Source of the DNA: RGIG8700 sp964568815
Lineage (GTDB): Bacteria > Bacillota > Clostridia > RGIG6154
DNA: 21,792 nucleotides
Reading direction: 5' to 3'
Assembly: GCA_964568815.1 (NCBI GenBank)
Contig: CAZMRY010000022.1
Coordinates: 1 to 21,792, forward strand
Shown: positions 1 through 6,289 of the stretch, piece after piece
Position numbering within the stretch: the stretch's first letter is position 1
Layout: the number at the start of each line of letters is the position of its first letter
Made by a program: the position numbers and the translations under genes
The notes under the pieces: generated by a model
Told to the model about the DNA's origin: nothing
What the model saw: only the letters and a program-made list of their open reading frames with translations
Database searches by the model: none

Positions 1-149
1 TCCTGTTCAAGTAATGAAGCAGGAACTTTTGGCTGATGGAATAAGCATGGGCATGTAGACATTTTTGAAAAATTAGCTACAACCAATGCTAATGCCATCA
101 ATGTGCCGCTTGCCTTAACAAGCATATTAAAGAACTTATACTTTTTCAT
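1..149 (-). CDS. agrD: AgrD-type cyclic lactone autoinducer propeptide (partial, runs off left edge)
   Basis: This is the precursor of a secreted thiolactone signal peptide; 49 codons are visible and the C-terminus lies outside the window. The layout is that of AgrD. A short basic N-terminus (MKKYKFFNMLVKAS) is followed by a hydrophobic amphipathic leader to about residue 27. The signal region STCPCLFHQPKVP (residues 31-43) follows, and then the start of an acidic tail (SLLEQ). The Gln-Pro after the core is the usual AgrB processing neighbourhood in clostridial peptides. The ATG at 149 has an AGGAGG site 8 bases upstream and overlaps the end of agrB by 14 bases, so the two are translationally linked. 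There are two cysteines, C33 and C35. A five-residue ring C33-P-C-L-F37 would match the usual ring size. AgrB is expected to cleave and cyclise the peptide, which the adjacent kinase would sense. The gene is too short for most gene callers. Confidence 0.85.
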   Translation of the reverse strand, partial: MKKYKFFNMLVKASGTLMALALVVANFSKMSTCPCLFHQPKVPASLLEQ

Positions 150-726
150 TTTTTACACCTCCTGTCTTATTCTTTATTTTAACTGCTATAATTGACAAAG
201 CAGTTACTGTCATACCATATACCATATTAAATAATGCTTTGTAACTTTGATTTGCAAAAAGTATAATACAAACAACTAATAATATAGCTAATATTATCAG
301 ACATATTTTTCTGTTGCTCGTTTTTTGTCTTTTTGAAAGCGGATGATTTTTGTCTTCAACGGGAGCAAATCTCAAAATTATAAATACTGATGCAAGTGCC
401 GACAAAACAATTATCACTATATTAATATTAAATAAGTTAAGCACAAGGTTTACACAAAAAGCAATAAACAGAATTAAAAAGCACCTTAAATGAGTTTGAG
501 CGTGATAACCTCCGCTATAGGTTCTTAAAAGCATAAATGGAACAAGGAACAATATCACTTCAGAAAAAGCACCTATCATAACAGACAGTATTGTTATTAT
601 AAGAACACTTACAGTTGTTGATAACATAATTTCTAATCCGTAAGAAATAATCTCCCCTTTTTCGCTATCTGTAATATCATTTATCAAGCAAATTTTGTTT
701 GCTAAATTATCTGCTAAATTTTTCAT
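136..726 (-). CDS. agrB: AgrB-type accessory gene regulator cysteine protease (peptide processing and export)
   Basis: This is an integral membrane cysteine endopeptidase that removes the AgrD tail and forms the thiolactone. The catalytic pair is visible in RTYSGGYHAQTHLRC. Counted from the upstream GTG at 744, these are His81 and Cys88, seven residues apart as His77 and Cys84 are in S. aureus AgrB. Several hydrophobic segments surround the motif, and a lysine-rich tail (KIKNKTGG...) ends the protein. I chose the ATG at 726 because AAGGAG sits 7 bases before it, giving 196 aa. The in-frame GTG at 744 would overlap that ribosome binding site. agrD starts inside the last codons. A terminator-like hairpin separates agrB from the upstream kinase gene, and I found no convincing promoter between them. 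agrBD expression may therefore depend on readthrough. Confidence 0.9.
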   Translation of the reverse strand: MKNLADNLANKICLINDITDSEKGEIISYGLEIMLSTTVSVLIITILSVMIGAFSEVILFLVPFMLLRTYSGGYHAQTHLRCFLILFIAFCVNLVLNLFNINIVIIVLSALASVFIILRFAPVEDKNHPLSKRQKTSNRKICLIILAILLVVCIILFANQSYKALFNMVYGMTVTALSIIAVKIKNKTGGVKNEKV

Positions 727-766
727 ATAGATCTCCTTTTCCACATATTAACATAAATATTGCAAC

Positions 767-800
767 AAAAAAACACCCAGGGAGAAACTGGGCGTTTTTT
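767..800 (-). terminator. Terminator/attenuator hairpin between kinase and agrB
   Basis: On the minus strand GCCCAG, the loop TTTCTCC and CTGGGT form a hairpin, flanked by A-tract and T-tract (7 T). It lies 18 bases after the kinase stop codon. The A/T arms also pair, so it could act in both directions. Some readthrough is implied because no clear promoter lies between it and agrB. Confidence 0.6.
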
Positions 801-814
801 GGGAGAAACTGGGC
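780..814. repeat. Tandem 14-bp direct repeat (GGGAGAAACTGGGC, period 21)
   Basis: Two exact copies of GGGAGAAACTGGGC occur at 780-793 and 801-814. The first copy forms the loop and one arm of the 767-800 hairpin. On the minus-strand transcript either copy's GCCCAG could pair with the single CUGGGU arm, so two alternative hairpins with different loop lengths are possible. Confidence 0.7.
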
Positions 815-817
815 ATT

Positions 818-2101
818 TTAATCGAGAAAAAGCATCAATTCTGTATTAAAATTTTCATCTTTCACAAAATATTTTATTGTTCCATTATGTTTTTTAACAA
901 TGCGGTTTATATTTTTTGTTCCTATACCATGCTCATTTTTATTGCTTTTCGTTGTAACAAGGGAATTTTTCCCGTACTTTATCTTATCTGCAGTTGGATT
1001 TTCAATGTTACAAAGCAAATATTTTCCGTTATATTTTACAGAAATATCAATTTTCTTTTCTCGGTTATTTATTTTATCACAGGCTTCTATTGCATTGTCT
1101 AAAAGGTTTCCGAAAATTATACATTCATCCACACTGTCCATAGGTAACTTTTCAGGCACAATTATATTGGCAGAAACCTTTATACCTTTATTTTCCGCAA
1201 TATGTATTTTAGAGCTTAAAACAGTGTCAAGGCTTATGTTTCCTGTATTTATACTGTTAGCATCAACATCTTTAATAACATTCAAATCAATAAGATACTG
1301 TTTAACATTCTGTACTTCATTATAATAGAGCATCTTATAAATCACCTGTAAATGATTTATAAAATCATGCTTTATTGATTTTATATTTTCAGCTTGTTCT
1401 GCTTCAAATTTTGAATAATCTGCCTGATTATGTATTTGTTCTCCGAGCATCTGATTATCACCCGATAAACTAATAATTTTATCAAAAAGATAGAACACCA
1501 ATAAAGTTGTATACATAATTGCTGCAATTGCCAGCAAGACAGGTACTGACAGATTTCTCTCTATATCATAAACGAAAGATACAAATACAAATAAGAAAAT
1601 TAAATTAACGATAGGTATAGTAAGTAAAGCGAGCCAATAATTCAGGTATAGTTTTCGTTCTTCTTTATTGGAAAATATACTTACTATTTTAATAATCCAC
1701 AGTACAATTATTTTGGATATTACTGTTCCTAATATCCTTTGGATATTGTTATCATCCAAAACGTTTGTTACTGTTGCATTTCCTATAAGCATAATTAACA
1801 ATGCTATTATCTCAGATATTAATATAATAGTCATATATGCAATAGTTAAAAAGAACCTTTTTCTTATAGTTCCGGAAAAGAAGCAGGAAGCAATAAAATA
1901 TATTAAAACAGTAACAATACCCATAGCTACTCTTGAACTCACAAAATAATTGTTCATTAAAACCAACACAAAAAATATTATTGCTGAAATGCCTTTATTC
2001 AATATACCATTGTCTTTTCGCTTGAGAAAATATCCGTAAAACATAAATGTTATTATCATTTCGAAAATGATAGCTGCAATATCCAAAACTGTATAAATCA
2101 T
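818..2101 (-). CDS. AgrC-like sensor histidine kinase, GHKL ATPase family
   Basis: This is a membrane sensor kinase of the peptide-quorum type. Residues 1 to about 210 contain six or seven hydrophobic segments (for example 5-25, 39-58, 62-76, 83-106, 127-143, 157-178, 187-208), the AgrC sensor layout. A linker helix leads to the phosphoacceptor box KHDFINHLQ (His245). The ATPase domain then shows an N box (FGNLLDNAIEAC, Asn332 and Asn336) and a G box (EHGIGTKNINRIV, 390-402) ending at residue 427. These motifs match the HPK10/GHKL class with no missing residue. The start overlaps the stop of the response regulator as ATGA, so the pair is co-translated. It probably senses the product of the downstream agrB and agrD genes and phosphorylates the LytTR regulator. 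The ligand assignment is inferred from the neighbours. Confidence 0.88.
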   Translation of the reverse strand: MIYTVLDIAAIIFEMIITFMFYGYFLKRKDNGILNKGISAIIFFVLVLMNNYFVSSRVAMGIVTVLIYFIASCFFSGTIRKRFFLTIAYMTIILISEIIALLIMLIGNATVTNVLDDNNIQRILGTVISKIIVLWIIKIVSIFSNKEERKLYLNYWLALLTIPIVNLIFLFVFVSFVYDIERNLSVPVLLAIAAIMYTTLLVFYLFDKIISLSGDNQMLGEQIHNQADYSKFEAEQAENIKSIKHDFINHLQVIYKMLYYNEVQNVKQYLIDLNVIKDVDANSINTGNISLDTVLSSKIHIAENKGIKVSANIIVPEKLPMDSVDECIIFGNLLDNAIEACDKINNREKKIDISVKYNGKYLLCNIENPTADKIKYGKNSLVTTKSNKNEHGIGTKNINRIVKKHNGTIKYFVKDENFNTELMLFLD

Positions 2102-2814
2102 TCTTCTATCCTCCTGTTAACAAAGTTTATAAATGTATTTCTGAAAATTTTTCTTCTGCTTTTACTTACGGGGATTGTTATATCTCCGACAAGCACAAGA
2201 TTATCGCTGTGCAAAGTTTCAACATACCTTAGGTTTACATAAAATGATTTGTGTGGTGAGAAAAAATGCTCCTGTTCCAGTATAGATGCATATTTTTTCA
2301 ATGCTCTGTTAACTTCATAAACCTTATCAAACGTATATATTTTAACTTTCTTGTTATTGCTTTCAAAATAGAGTATTTTTCTATATTCCAGTTTTACAAG
2401 CTTTTTGCCGTCTTCAAAATTAAAATAGCCTTTACCCCTGCTAACCTCTTTATATACTTCTTCCATATCACTACTAAAAACATCATATTTAATTGGTTTT
2501 ACCCAGAAATTTTTAGGTGCACATTTAAAGCAATCTATGGCATATTTTGTATGACTCGTCAAAAAGAAGATAATTACTGTTTTGTCAATTTCCCTTATAC
2601 GGTTTGCTGTTTCAACCCCATTCATATGCTTAAGTTCAATATCCATAACAACCACATCATATTTATACTTTTCTTCTCTGTATACTTCAAGTAATTCTTC
2701 TCCGCTATTAAAAATGTCATAAGAAACATCAAATTTTTCACTAAACTTACTTATGCAGTTTTCTAATTCTGCTATGCATTTTATTTCATCATCACAAACT
2801 GCTATTTTTATCAT
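2098..2814 (-). CDS. AgrA-like response regulator, receiver plus LytTR DNA-binding domain
   Basis: This is a cytoplasmic transcription factor of 238 aa. The receiver (1 to about 120) has the full phosphorylation site: acidic pair Asp8-Asp9, phosphoacceptor Asp58 in VVVMDIEL, Thr86/Ser87 switch residues and Lys106 before Pro107. The C-terminal LytTR domain (about 133-235) has the usual opening GKKLVKLEYRKILYFESNN, the central FFSPHKSFYVNL and the closing VSKSRRK. The ATG at 2814 has GAGGTGG upstream, and the stop overlaps the kinase start. It is the first gene of the cassette behind a consensus sigma-A promoter. LytTR regulators bind pairs of 9-bp direct repeats, but I did not see a clear pair near the promoter. 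In most agr loci this gene comes last; here it comes first. Confidence 0.9.
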   Translation of the reverse strand: MIKIAVCDDEIKCIAELENCISKFSEKFDVSYDIFNSGEELLEVYREEKYKYDVVVMDIELKHMNGVETANRIREIDKTVIIFFLTSHTKYAIDCFKCAPKNFWVKPIKYDVFSSDMEEVYKEVSRGKGYFNFEDGKKLVKLEYRKILYFESNNKKVKIYTFDKVYEVNRALKKYASILEQEHFFSPHKSFYVNLRYVETLHSDNLVLVGDITIPVSKSRRKIFRNTFINFVNRRIEE

Positions 2815-2840
2815 TTTACCACCTCGCTGTCATTGTATAT

Positions 2841-2869
2841 ATTTTATTTCATACACATAAAAATGTCAA
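2841..2869 (-). promoter_or_regulatory. Sigma-A promoter of the agr-type cassette
   Basis: The minus strand carries TTGACA (2869-2864), a 17-base spacer and TAAAAT (2846-2841), followed within about 30 bases by the regulator ATG at 2814. The -35 box begins directly after the T-tract of the spo0A terminator. Confidence 0.8.
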
Positions 2870-2870
2870 T

Positions 2871-2892
2871 AAAAAATCCACCCGAAGGTGGA
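2871..2892 (-). terminator. Rho-independent terminator of spo0A
   Basis: The hairpin TCCACC, TTCG, GGTGGA (UUCG tetraloop on the minus-strand transcript) is followed by six T. It lies 8 bases after the spo0A stop. Confidence 0.92.
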
Positions 2893-2900
2893 CTTAAAGC

Positions 2901-3647
2901 TTATGCATTTTTCATCTGCAGACGAAGGTTGTCGGCTATCATTGCTATAAATTCGGAATTAGTCGGCTTACCTCTTCCGTATGAAACTGTATAGCCAAAA
3001 TATTTGTTTAAGGTGTCTGTATCTCCTCTGTCCCAGGCTACTTCTATTGCATGTCTTATTGCTCTTTCTACTCTTGATGCAGTTGTGTTATATGCTTTTG
3101 CAACTGTAGGATAAAGAATTTTTGTAATTGAATTTATCATTTCGATGTCATCTATGGTCATAATTATTGCCTGTCTTAAGTATTGATATCCTTTTATATG
3201 AGCAGGTACACCTATTTCGTGAATAATTTCGGTTACTTCGCTTTCTATACTTTTTGAACCTTTAGTAAGCATAGGATTTTCATCTACTCTCACCATTTGC
3301 ATAACTCGGTTTGCAATATCTTTCTTATCAAGTGTTTTTGAAAGAAAATACCCGGCACCCGCACATATAGCCTTAGCCGCAATTTTATCTGTGTACATAT
3401 CAGATAATATTATAAATTCAGGTCTTTTACTGAATTCCTTTTCAAGTACTCCAAATCCGTCAAGCTTTGGCATTACAACCTCTAAAACAACGATATCAGG
3501 TGATGTGGCATTAATATATTCCACGCCCTCTATACCGTCTGACGCAATCCCAATTACTGTCACATCGTTCATTTTTTCAAATTCTGCTTTCAGCTGATTT
3601 GCATACTCTTTGTTGTTGTCAACAATCAATAATTTTAAGTTGTTCAT
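2901..3647 (-). CDS. spo0A: Spo0A sporulation master regulator with a Glu in place of the phosphoacceptor Asp56
   Basis: This is the sporulation transcription factor, 248 aa. The C-terminal effector domain (about 138-248) is near canonical: IIHEIGVPAHIKGY, the recognition helix TTASRVERAIRHAIEVAW, and KPTNSEFIAMIAD. The receiver (1-120) is not canonical. Residue 56, the phosphorylated Asp of B. subtilis Spo0A (VLDIIMP), is Glu here (VLEVVMP, codon GAG). The acidic pair Asp10-Asp11 is Asp10-Asn11. The residue after conserved Lys104 is Thr instead of Pro. I read all of these from the bases. The protein aligns with B. subtilis numbering without gaps up to residue 56. The ATG at 3647 is preceded by AAGGAG; an in-frame upstream ATG at 3692 lacks a good site. 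A sigma-A promoter and a 0A box lie upstream and a UUCG terminator follows. A Glu here often mimics phosphorylation, so the protein may be active without a phosphorelay. The alternative is a degenerate copy with a second spo0A elsewhere. Confidence 0.95.
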   Translation of the reverse strand: MNNLKLLIVDNNKEYANQLKAEFEKMNDVTVIGIASDGIEGVEYINATSPDIVVLEVVMPKLDGFGVLEKEFSKRPEFIILSDMYTDKIAAKAICAGAGYFLSKTLDKKDIANRVMQMVRVDENPMLTKGSKSIESEVTEIIHEIGVPAHIKGYQYLRQAIIMTIDDIEMINSITKILYPTVAKAYNTTASRVERAIRHAIEVAWDRGDTDTLNKYFGYTVSYGRGKPTNSEFIAMIADNLRLQMKNA

Positions 3648-3682
3648 ATATATTCTCCTTTGTAAATTTTTTGTATGAATGT

Positions 3683-3711
3683 ATTTTACCATTTTTTACC
3701 ATTTATTGCAA
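3683..3711 (-). promoter_or_regulatory. Sigma-A promoter of spo0A
   Basis: The minus strand carries TTGCAA (3711-3706), a 17-base spacer and TAAAAT (3688-3683), placing the transcript start about 30 bases before the ATG at 3647. Confidence 0.75.
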
Positions 3712-3735
3712 GCCCTTTTACAAAATTAGTGCTTT

Positions 3736-3742
3736 TTCGACA
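3736..3742 (-). promoter_or_regulatory. 0A box (Spo0A binding site) upstream of spo0A
   Basis: The minus strand reads TTTTTGTCGAAAAA, containing the core TGTCGAA. It sits about 25 bases upstream of the -35 box (near -63), which suggests autoregulation. Spo0A binding to TGNCGAA sites is established in Bacillus and Clostridium. Confidence 0.65.
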
Positions 3743-3784
3743 AAAATATTTTTCAAAAGCTGATATATTATCATATACTTCAAC

Positions 3785-3824
3785 AAAAAAATAAGCCATA
3801 CAGTTTTTACTGTTTTGGCTTATT
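3785..3824 (-). terminator. Terminator of the three-gene sugar operon, overlapping its last codons
   Basis: On the minus strand AATAAGCC pairs with GGCTTATT, with inner ACAGT/ACTGT arms and an AAAA loop, followed by seven T. The upstream arm lies inside the last codons of the isomerase-like gene, whose stop codon is at 3807-3809. Confidence 0.85.
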
Positions 3825-4664
3825 TTCGTACATTAAAGCTAATTTTCTTGCACTTTCTGCAAGATTTTTGACACCATCTAGTATATTATCCTTATTATAT
3901 TCTTTTAAGAATGAGCTTGCTTCAAGAGTGAATTCACCATCATAATTAATGTCTTTTAGTGCTTCAACTATTGGCTCAAAATTTATTTGTCCTGAAAAAG
4001 GTATCTGATGTAAGTCGTGCCACTTGTCATTATCGTGTATGTGAAGACATTTTAGTCTGCCATCAAGAGCTTTTATCATCTCTACAGCATTTGTATTTGT
4101 GCCTTTCATCTCAGCGTGACCTATATCAAGACAAGCAATTAAATAGTCATCATTAACAAGGTCTATATGTTCATTGAAGCTTTCAGGAGTGCCACAAGGG
4201 GCAAAACTTGCCATATTATTTTTCCAAAAAAACATATTTTCCGTTGCTATTTTAACTTTGTGTTCTTTAGCAAAAGGAATAAGCTCAAGATACATTTCAG
4301 CATTTTTCTCAGGCGTATCATAACAAAGAGGATGAATAATGCAATATCTGCCTCCTGCTTCTGCGGTACACTCAATAGCACGCTTTAAGTTCAATCGAAT
4401 TGATGTCCAGTCGCTCGGACAGGGAGCATGTGACTGATTGCAGTAAATACCATTATCCAGACCTATTTGCTTAAGCTTTCTTGCAGACTTTAAATATTCA
4501 TTGCCTACAAACCGTCCTTTCAATGCCTGATTTTCATAGTCGTATTCACATATAGATGATATAGAAAAATCCCAGTAATCAAATCCTGCTTTGGCAATTG
4601 TTTCAACTGCTTTTTCTGCACCAACAATTCTGGCTGCAGATATAATTTCAGTAGATATTTTCAT
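3807..4664 (-). CDS. Sugar phosphate isomerase/epimerase, AP-endonuclease-2-like TIM barrel
   Basis: This is a 285-aa protein of the xylose-isomerase-like TIM barrel superfamily, which interconverts sugars, inososes or their phosphates using a divalent metal. The expected metal and catalytic residues are present in order: His79 and His111, Glu142 (IATENMF), Asp180 and His183 (CLDIGHAEMKG), His208/His210 (CLHIHDND) and Glu248 (FTLEAS). The length is normal. The ATG at 4664 has AAAGGAGG upstream, which overlaps the stop of the transporter gene. It is the last gene of an operon with an EamA transporter and a histidine phosphatase, under an AraC-type regulator. This suggests uptake and conversion of a small sugar or polyol. 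The substrate cannot be read from the sequence. The last codons form the upstream arm of the terminator. Confidence 0.85.
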   Translation of the reverse strand: MKISTEIISAARIVGAEKAVETIAKAGFDYWDFSISSICEYDYENQALKGRFVGNEYLKSARKLKQIGLDNGIYCNQSHAPCPSDWTSIRLNLKRAIECTAEAGGRYCIIHPLCYDTPEKNAEMYLELIPFAKEHKVKIATENMFFWKNNMASFAPCGTPESFNEHIDLVNDDYLIACLDIGHAEMKGTNTNAVEMIKALDGRLKCLHIHDNDKWHDLHQIPFSGQINFEPIVEALKDINYDGEFTLEASSFLKEYNKDNILDGVKNLAESARKLALMYENKPKQ

Positions 4665-4676
4665 TATGTCCTCCTT

Positions 4677-5543
4677 TTAAATATTTAACAAAATCAAGGC
4701 TATCACACCAATAGTCAAACCAAGCCTTTTCATAACATTAATTTTCTCTTTATATGCCACTATAGAAAAAATTATAGTCAGTACTAAACCGCCTACTGCA
4801 ATTGAGGGAAATATAATACTTTCAGAAAGAGGTGAAGCTATAAGCAGCAATATAAGTAAATTCAATGTTGCACTGCTTATGCCTCCTATAATTGGATAAA
4901 CAACAGTCTTTATATTTATATCCTTTAATTTACATTGATTTCTATTCAAATAAAAAATAAATGATGAAATGAAAGCGACGCCTGCACCAAAAAACATAAA
5001 TAAACTCTTATAGTAGCCGTTAAATTCAATTTGTTGATATTTCTGAACTATTGAACAACCTGCATTTCCTATTAAAAGCATTAAAGCGTATATACACCAT
5101 TTTGCAGTGGCTTTATTTGTATCTGCTTCATCTGTTTTAAAACACAAATATAGTGCAACAACTATTAAAACCAATCCGACTATTACACTTTTTGAAAGCG
5201 GATTGTTCCAGAAAACAAGCCCCCAAAAGGCAACACCAATCAATGAAAGCTGCTTTACAAATGCAGTTAATGAAACTGAACCGTTCTGGTATGCCTTGAA
5301 CATTCCAATCATTGCAACAGTATATAAAATTCCAAAAGTAAGAGAATACTTAATTACATAGATATTAAATTGTCCTTCAAAAAGACATACAATTCCCCAC
5401 ATAACAAATGCAGTTGCTGTAAGAATTAACGAATATACTCCTGATATATTATTCTGACTACTGTTTGCTTTCCCAAACATTGTGCTCATAATACTAAGAC
5501 ACCCAGAGGATATCATAGCAGTAATAAGATATATGTATTCCAT
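4677..5543 (-). CDS. EamA/DMT-family transporter
   Basis: This is a 288-aa integral membrane protein with about ten hydrophobic segments in two similar halves (about 1-135 and 148-288). This is the drug/metabolite transporter architecture (two EamA domains). Charged loop residues fall between segments, such as FKTDEADTNK near 135-145. Its start overlaps the phosphatase stop (TAATG), so it is translationally coupled, and its stop overlaps the ribosome binding site of the isomerase-like gene. The family moves small metabolites including sugars, amino acids and nucleosides. The operon context favours a sugar or polyol, but the direction and substrate are not shown by the sequence. Confidence 0.85.
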   Translation of the reverse strand: MEYIYLITAMISSGCLSIMSTMFGKANSSQNNISGVYSLILTATAFVMWGIVCLFEGQFNIYVIKYSLTFGILYTVAMIGMFKAYQNGSVSLTAFVKQLSLIGVAFWGLVFWNNPLSKSVIVGLVLIVVALYLCFKTDEADTNKATAKWCIYALMLLIGNAGCSIVQKYQQIEFNGYYKSLFMFFGAGVAFISSFIFYLNRNQCKLKDINIKTVVYPIIGGISSATLNLLILLLIASPLSESIIFPSIAVGGLVLTIIFSIVAYKEKINVMKRLGLTIGVIALILLNI

Positions 5544-6181
5544 TACTTCACACCCTCTTCAGTTGTTTTATCTTCAAGATGCTCTTTATATCCCACCATA
5601 ATCTGATTCACTTTTCCATTATCATATTCGACAACTGTAATTGAGGCATTTGGAACATGAGGTATTTTTTTAATTTCTGACATCGGTACATTATCCCAAT
5701 ATGCTCGAAGAGTACGAATAACTCCTCCGTGAGTTGCTATGACAATTGTTTTCCCTTCACTTTCTTCAGCAATCTTCATTAGTACAGATTTTGCTCTCTC
5801 TAAACATTCAGAATAACTTTCACCACCATCAAATTTACAAAGTCCCGGTGTTGTTCTGTAGCATTCAAAATTCTCAGGAAATTTATCTTTAACATCTTCA
5901 ATAAGCATTCCCTGCCAAAGACCAACATCTACTTCACGAAGTTCTTTGTATTTATTGACTGTCAATCCAAGTTCATCTGCTATTGGTTTTACAGTTTCAT
6001 ACGCACGACACAAATCACTTGAATAGATACTGTCAACATTATAATTCTCCAAAATATACTTTGATGTTGAAATTGCCTGCAATCTGCCGATATCATCGAG
6101 CGGAACATCCATCTGTCCTGAAAACCTTTTTTCTTTATTTCCTGCACTATAACCGTGTCTTATCAGAATAAATTTTACCAT
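5543..6181 (-). CDS. Histidine phosphatase family protein (phosphoglycerate-mutase-like)
   Basis: This is a cytoplasmic phosphatase of 212 aa. The N-terminal RHG signature is complete (LIRHGYSAGNKEKRFSGQMD, catalytic His9 with Arg8). Arg59 follows in SSDLCRAYET, then the acid Glu83 (ELREVDVGLWQG) and the second histidine His151 (ATHGGVIRTL). This residue set fits cofactor-dependent phosphatases such as PhoE, CobC or GpmB-like enzymes; a true mutase is less likely at this length. It is the first gene of the operon, with GGAGG before the ATG at 6181 and an extended -10 promoter upstream. It probably dephosphorylates a sugar phosphate produced or consumed by the isomerase-like neighbour, which is an inference from context. 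Confidence 0.88.
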   Translation of the reverse strand: MVKFILIRHGYSAGNKEKRFSGQMDVPLDDIGRLQAISTSKYILENYNVDSIYSSDLCRAYETVKPIADELGLTVNKYKELREVDVGLWQGMLIEDVKDKFPENFECYRTTPGLCKFDGGESYSECLERAKSVLMKIAEESEGKTIVIATHGGVIRTLRAYWDNVPMSEIKKIPHVPNASITVVEYDNGKVNQIMVGYKEHLEDKTTEEGVK

Positions 6182-6209
6182 TTATGCCTCCACACTTTTT
6201 AATAACAAT

Positions 6210-6237
6210 ATTATACCACAACAAATTAAACATACAA
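6210..6237 (-). promoter_or_regulatory. Extended -10 promoter of the phosphatase-transporter-isomerase operon
   Basis: The minus strand has TGGTATAAT (-10 at 6215-6210 with the TGn extension) and a TTGTAT -35 (6237-6232) with a 16-base spacer. Its -35 abuts the -35 of the divergent AraC promoter. Confidence 0.65.
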
Positions 6238-6266
6238 TTGACATATTTGTTATTTATATGTATAAT
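6238..6266 (+). promoter_or_regulatory. Perfect-consensus sigma-A promoter of the AraC-type regulator
   Basis: TTGACA (6238-6243), a 17-base spacer and TATAAT (6261-6266) match the sigma-A consensus at all 12 positions. Predicted transcription begins near 6273, so the leader is under 20 bases. Confidence 0.85.
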
Positions 6267-6289
6267 CTTGCTGTAAAGGGGATGAAAGC

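Noticed and set aside
900..1325. Long plus-strand open frame opposite the kinase gene
   Set aside because: It is antisense to a well-supported GHKL kinase and has no ribosome binding site or recognisable domain; the same applies to the long frames opposite dnaE (13594-13995, 11792-12214).
5627..5633. 0A-box core TTCGACA in the phosphatase gene
   Set aside because: It lies inside coding sequence (VEYDNG) far from any promoter; chance occurrence is expected.
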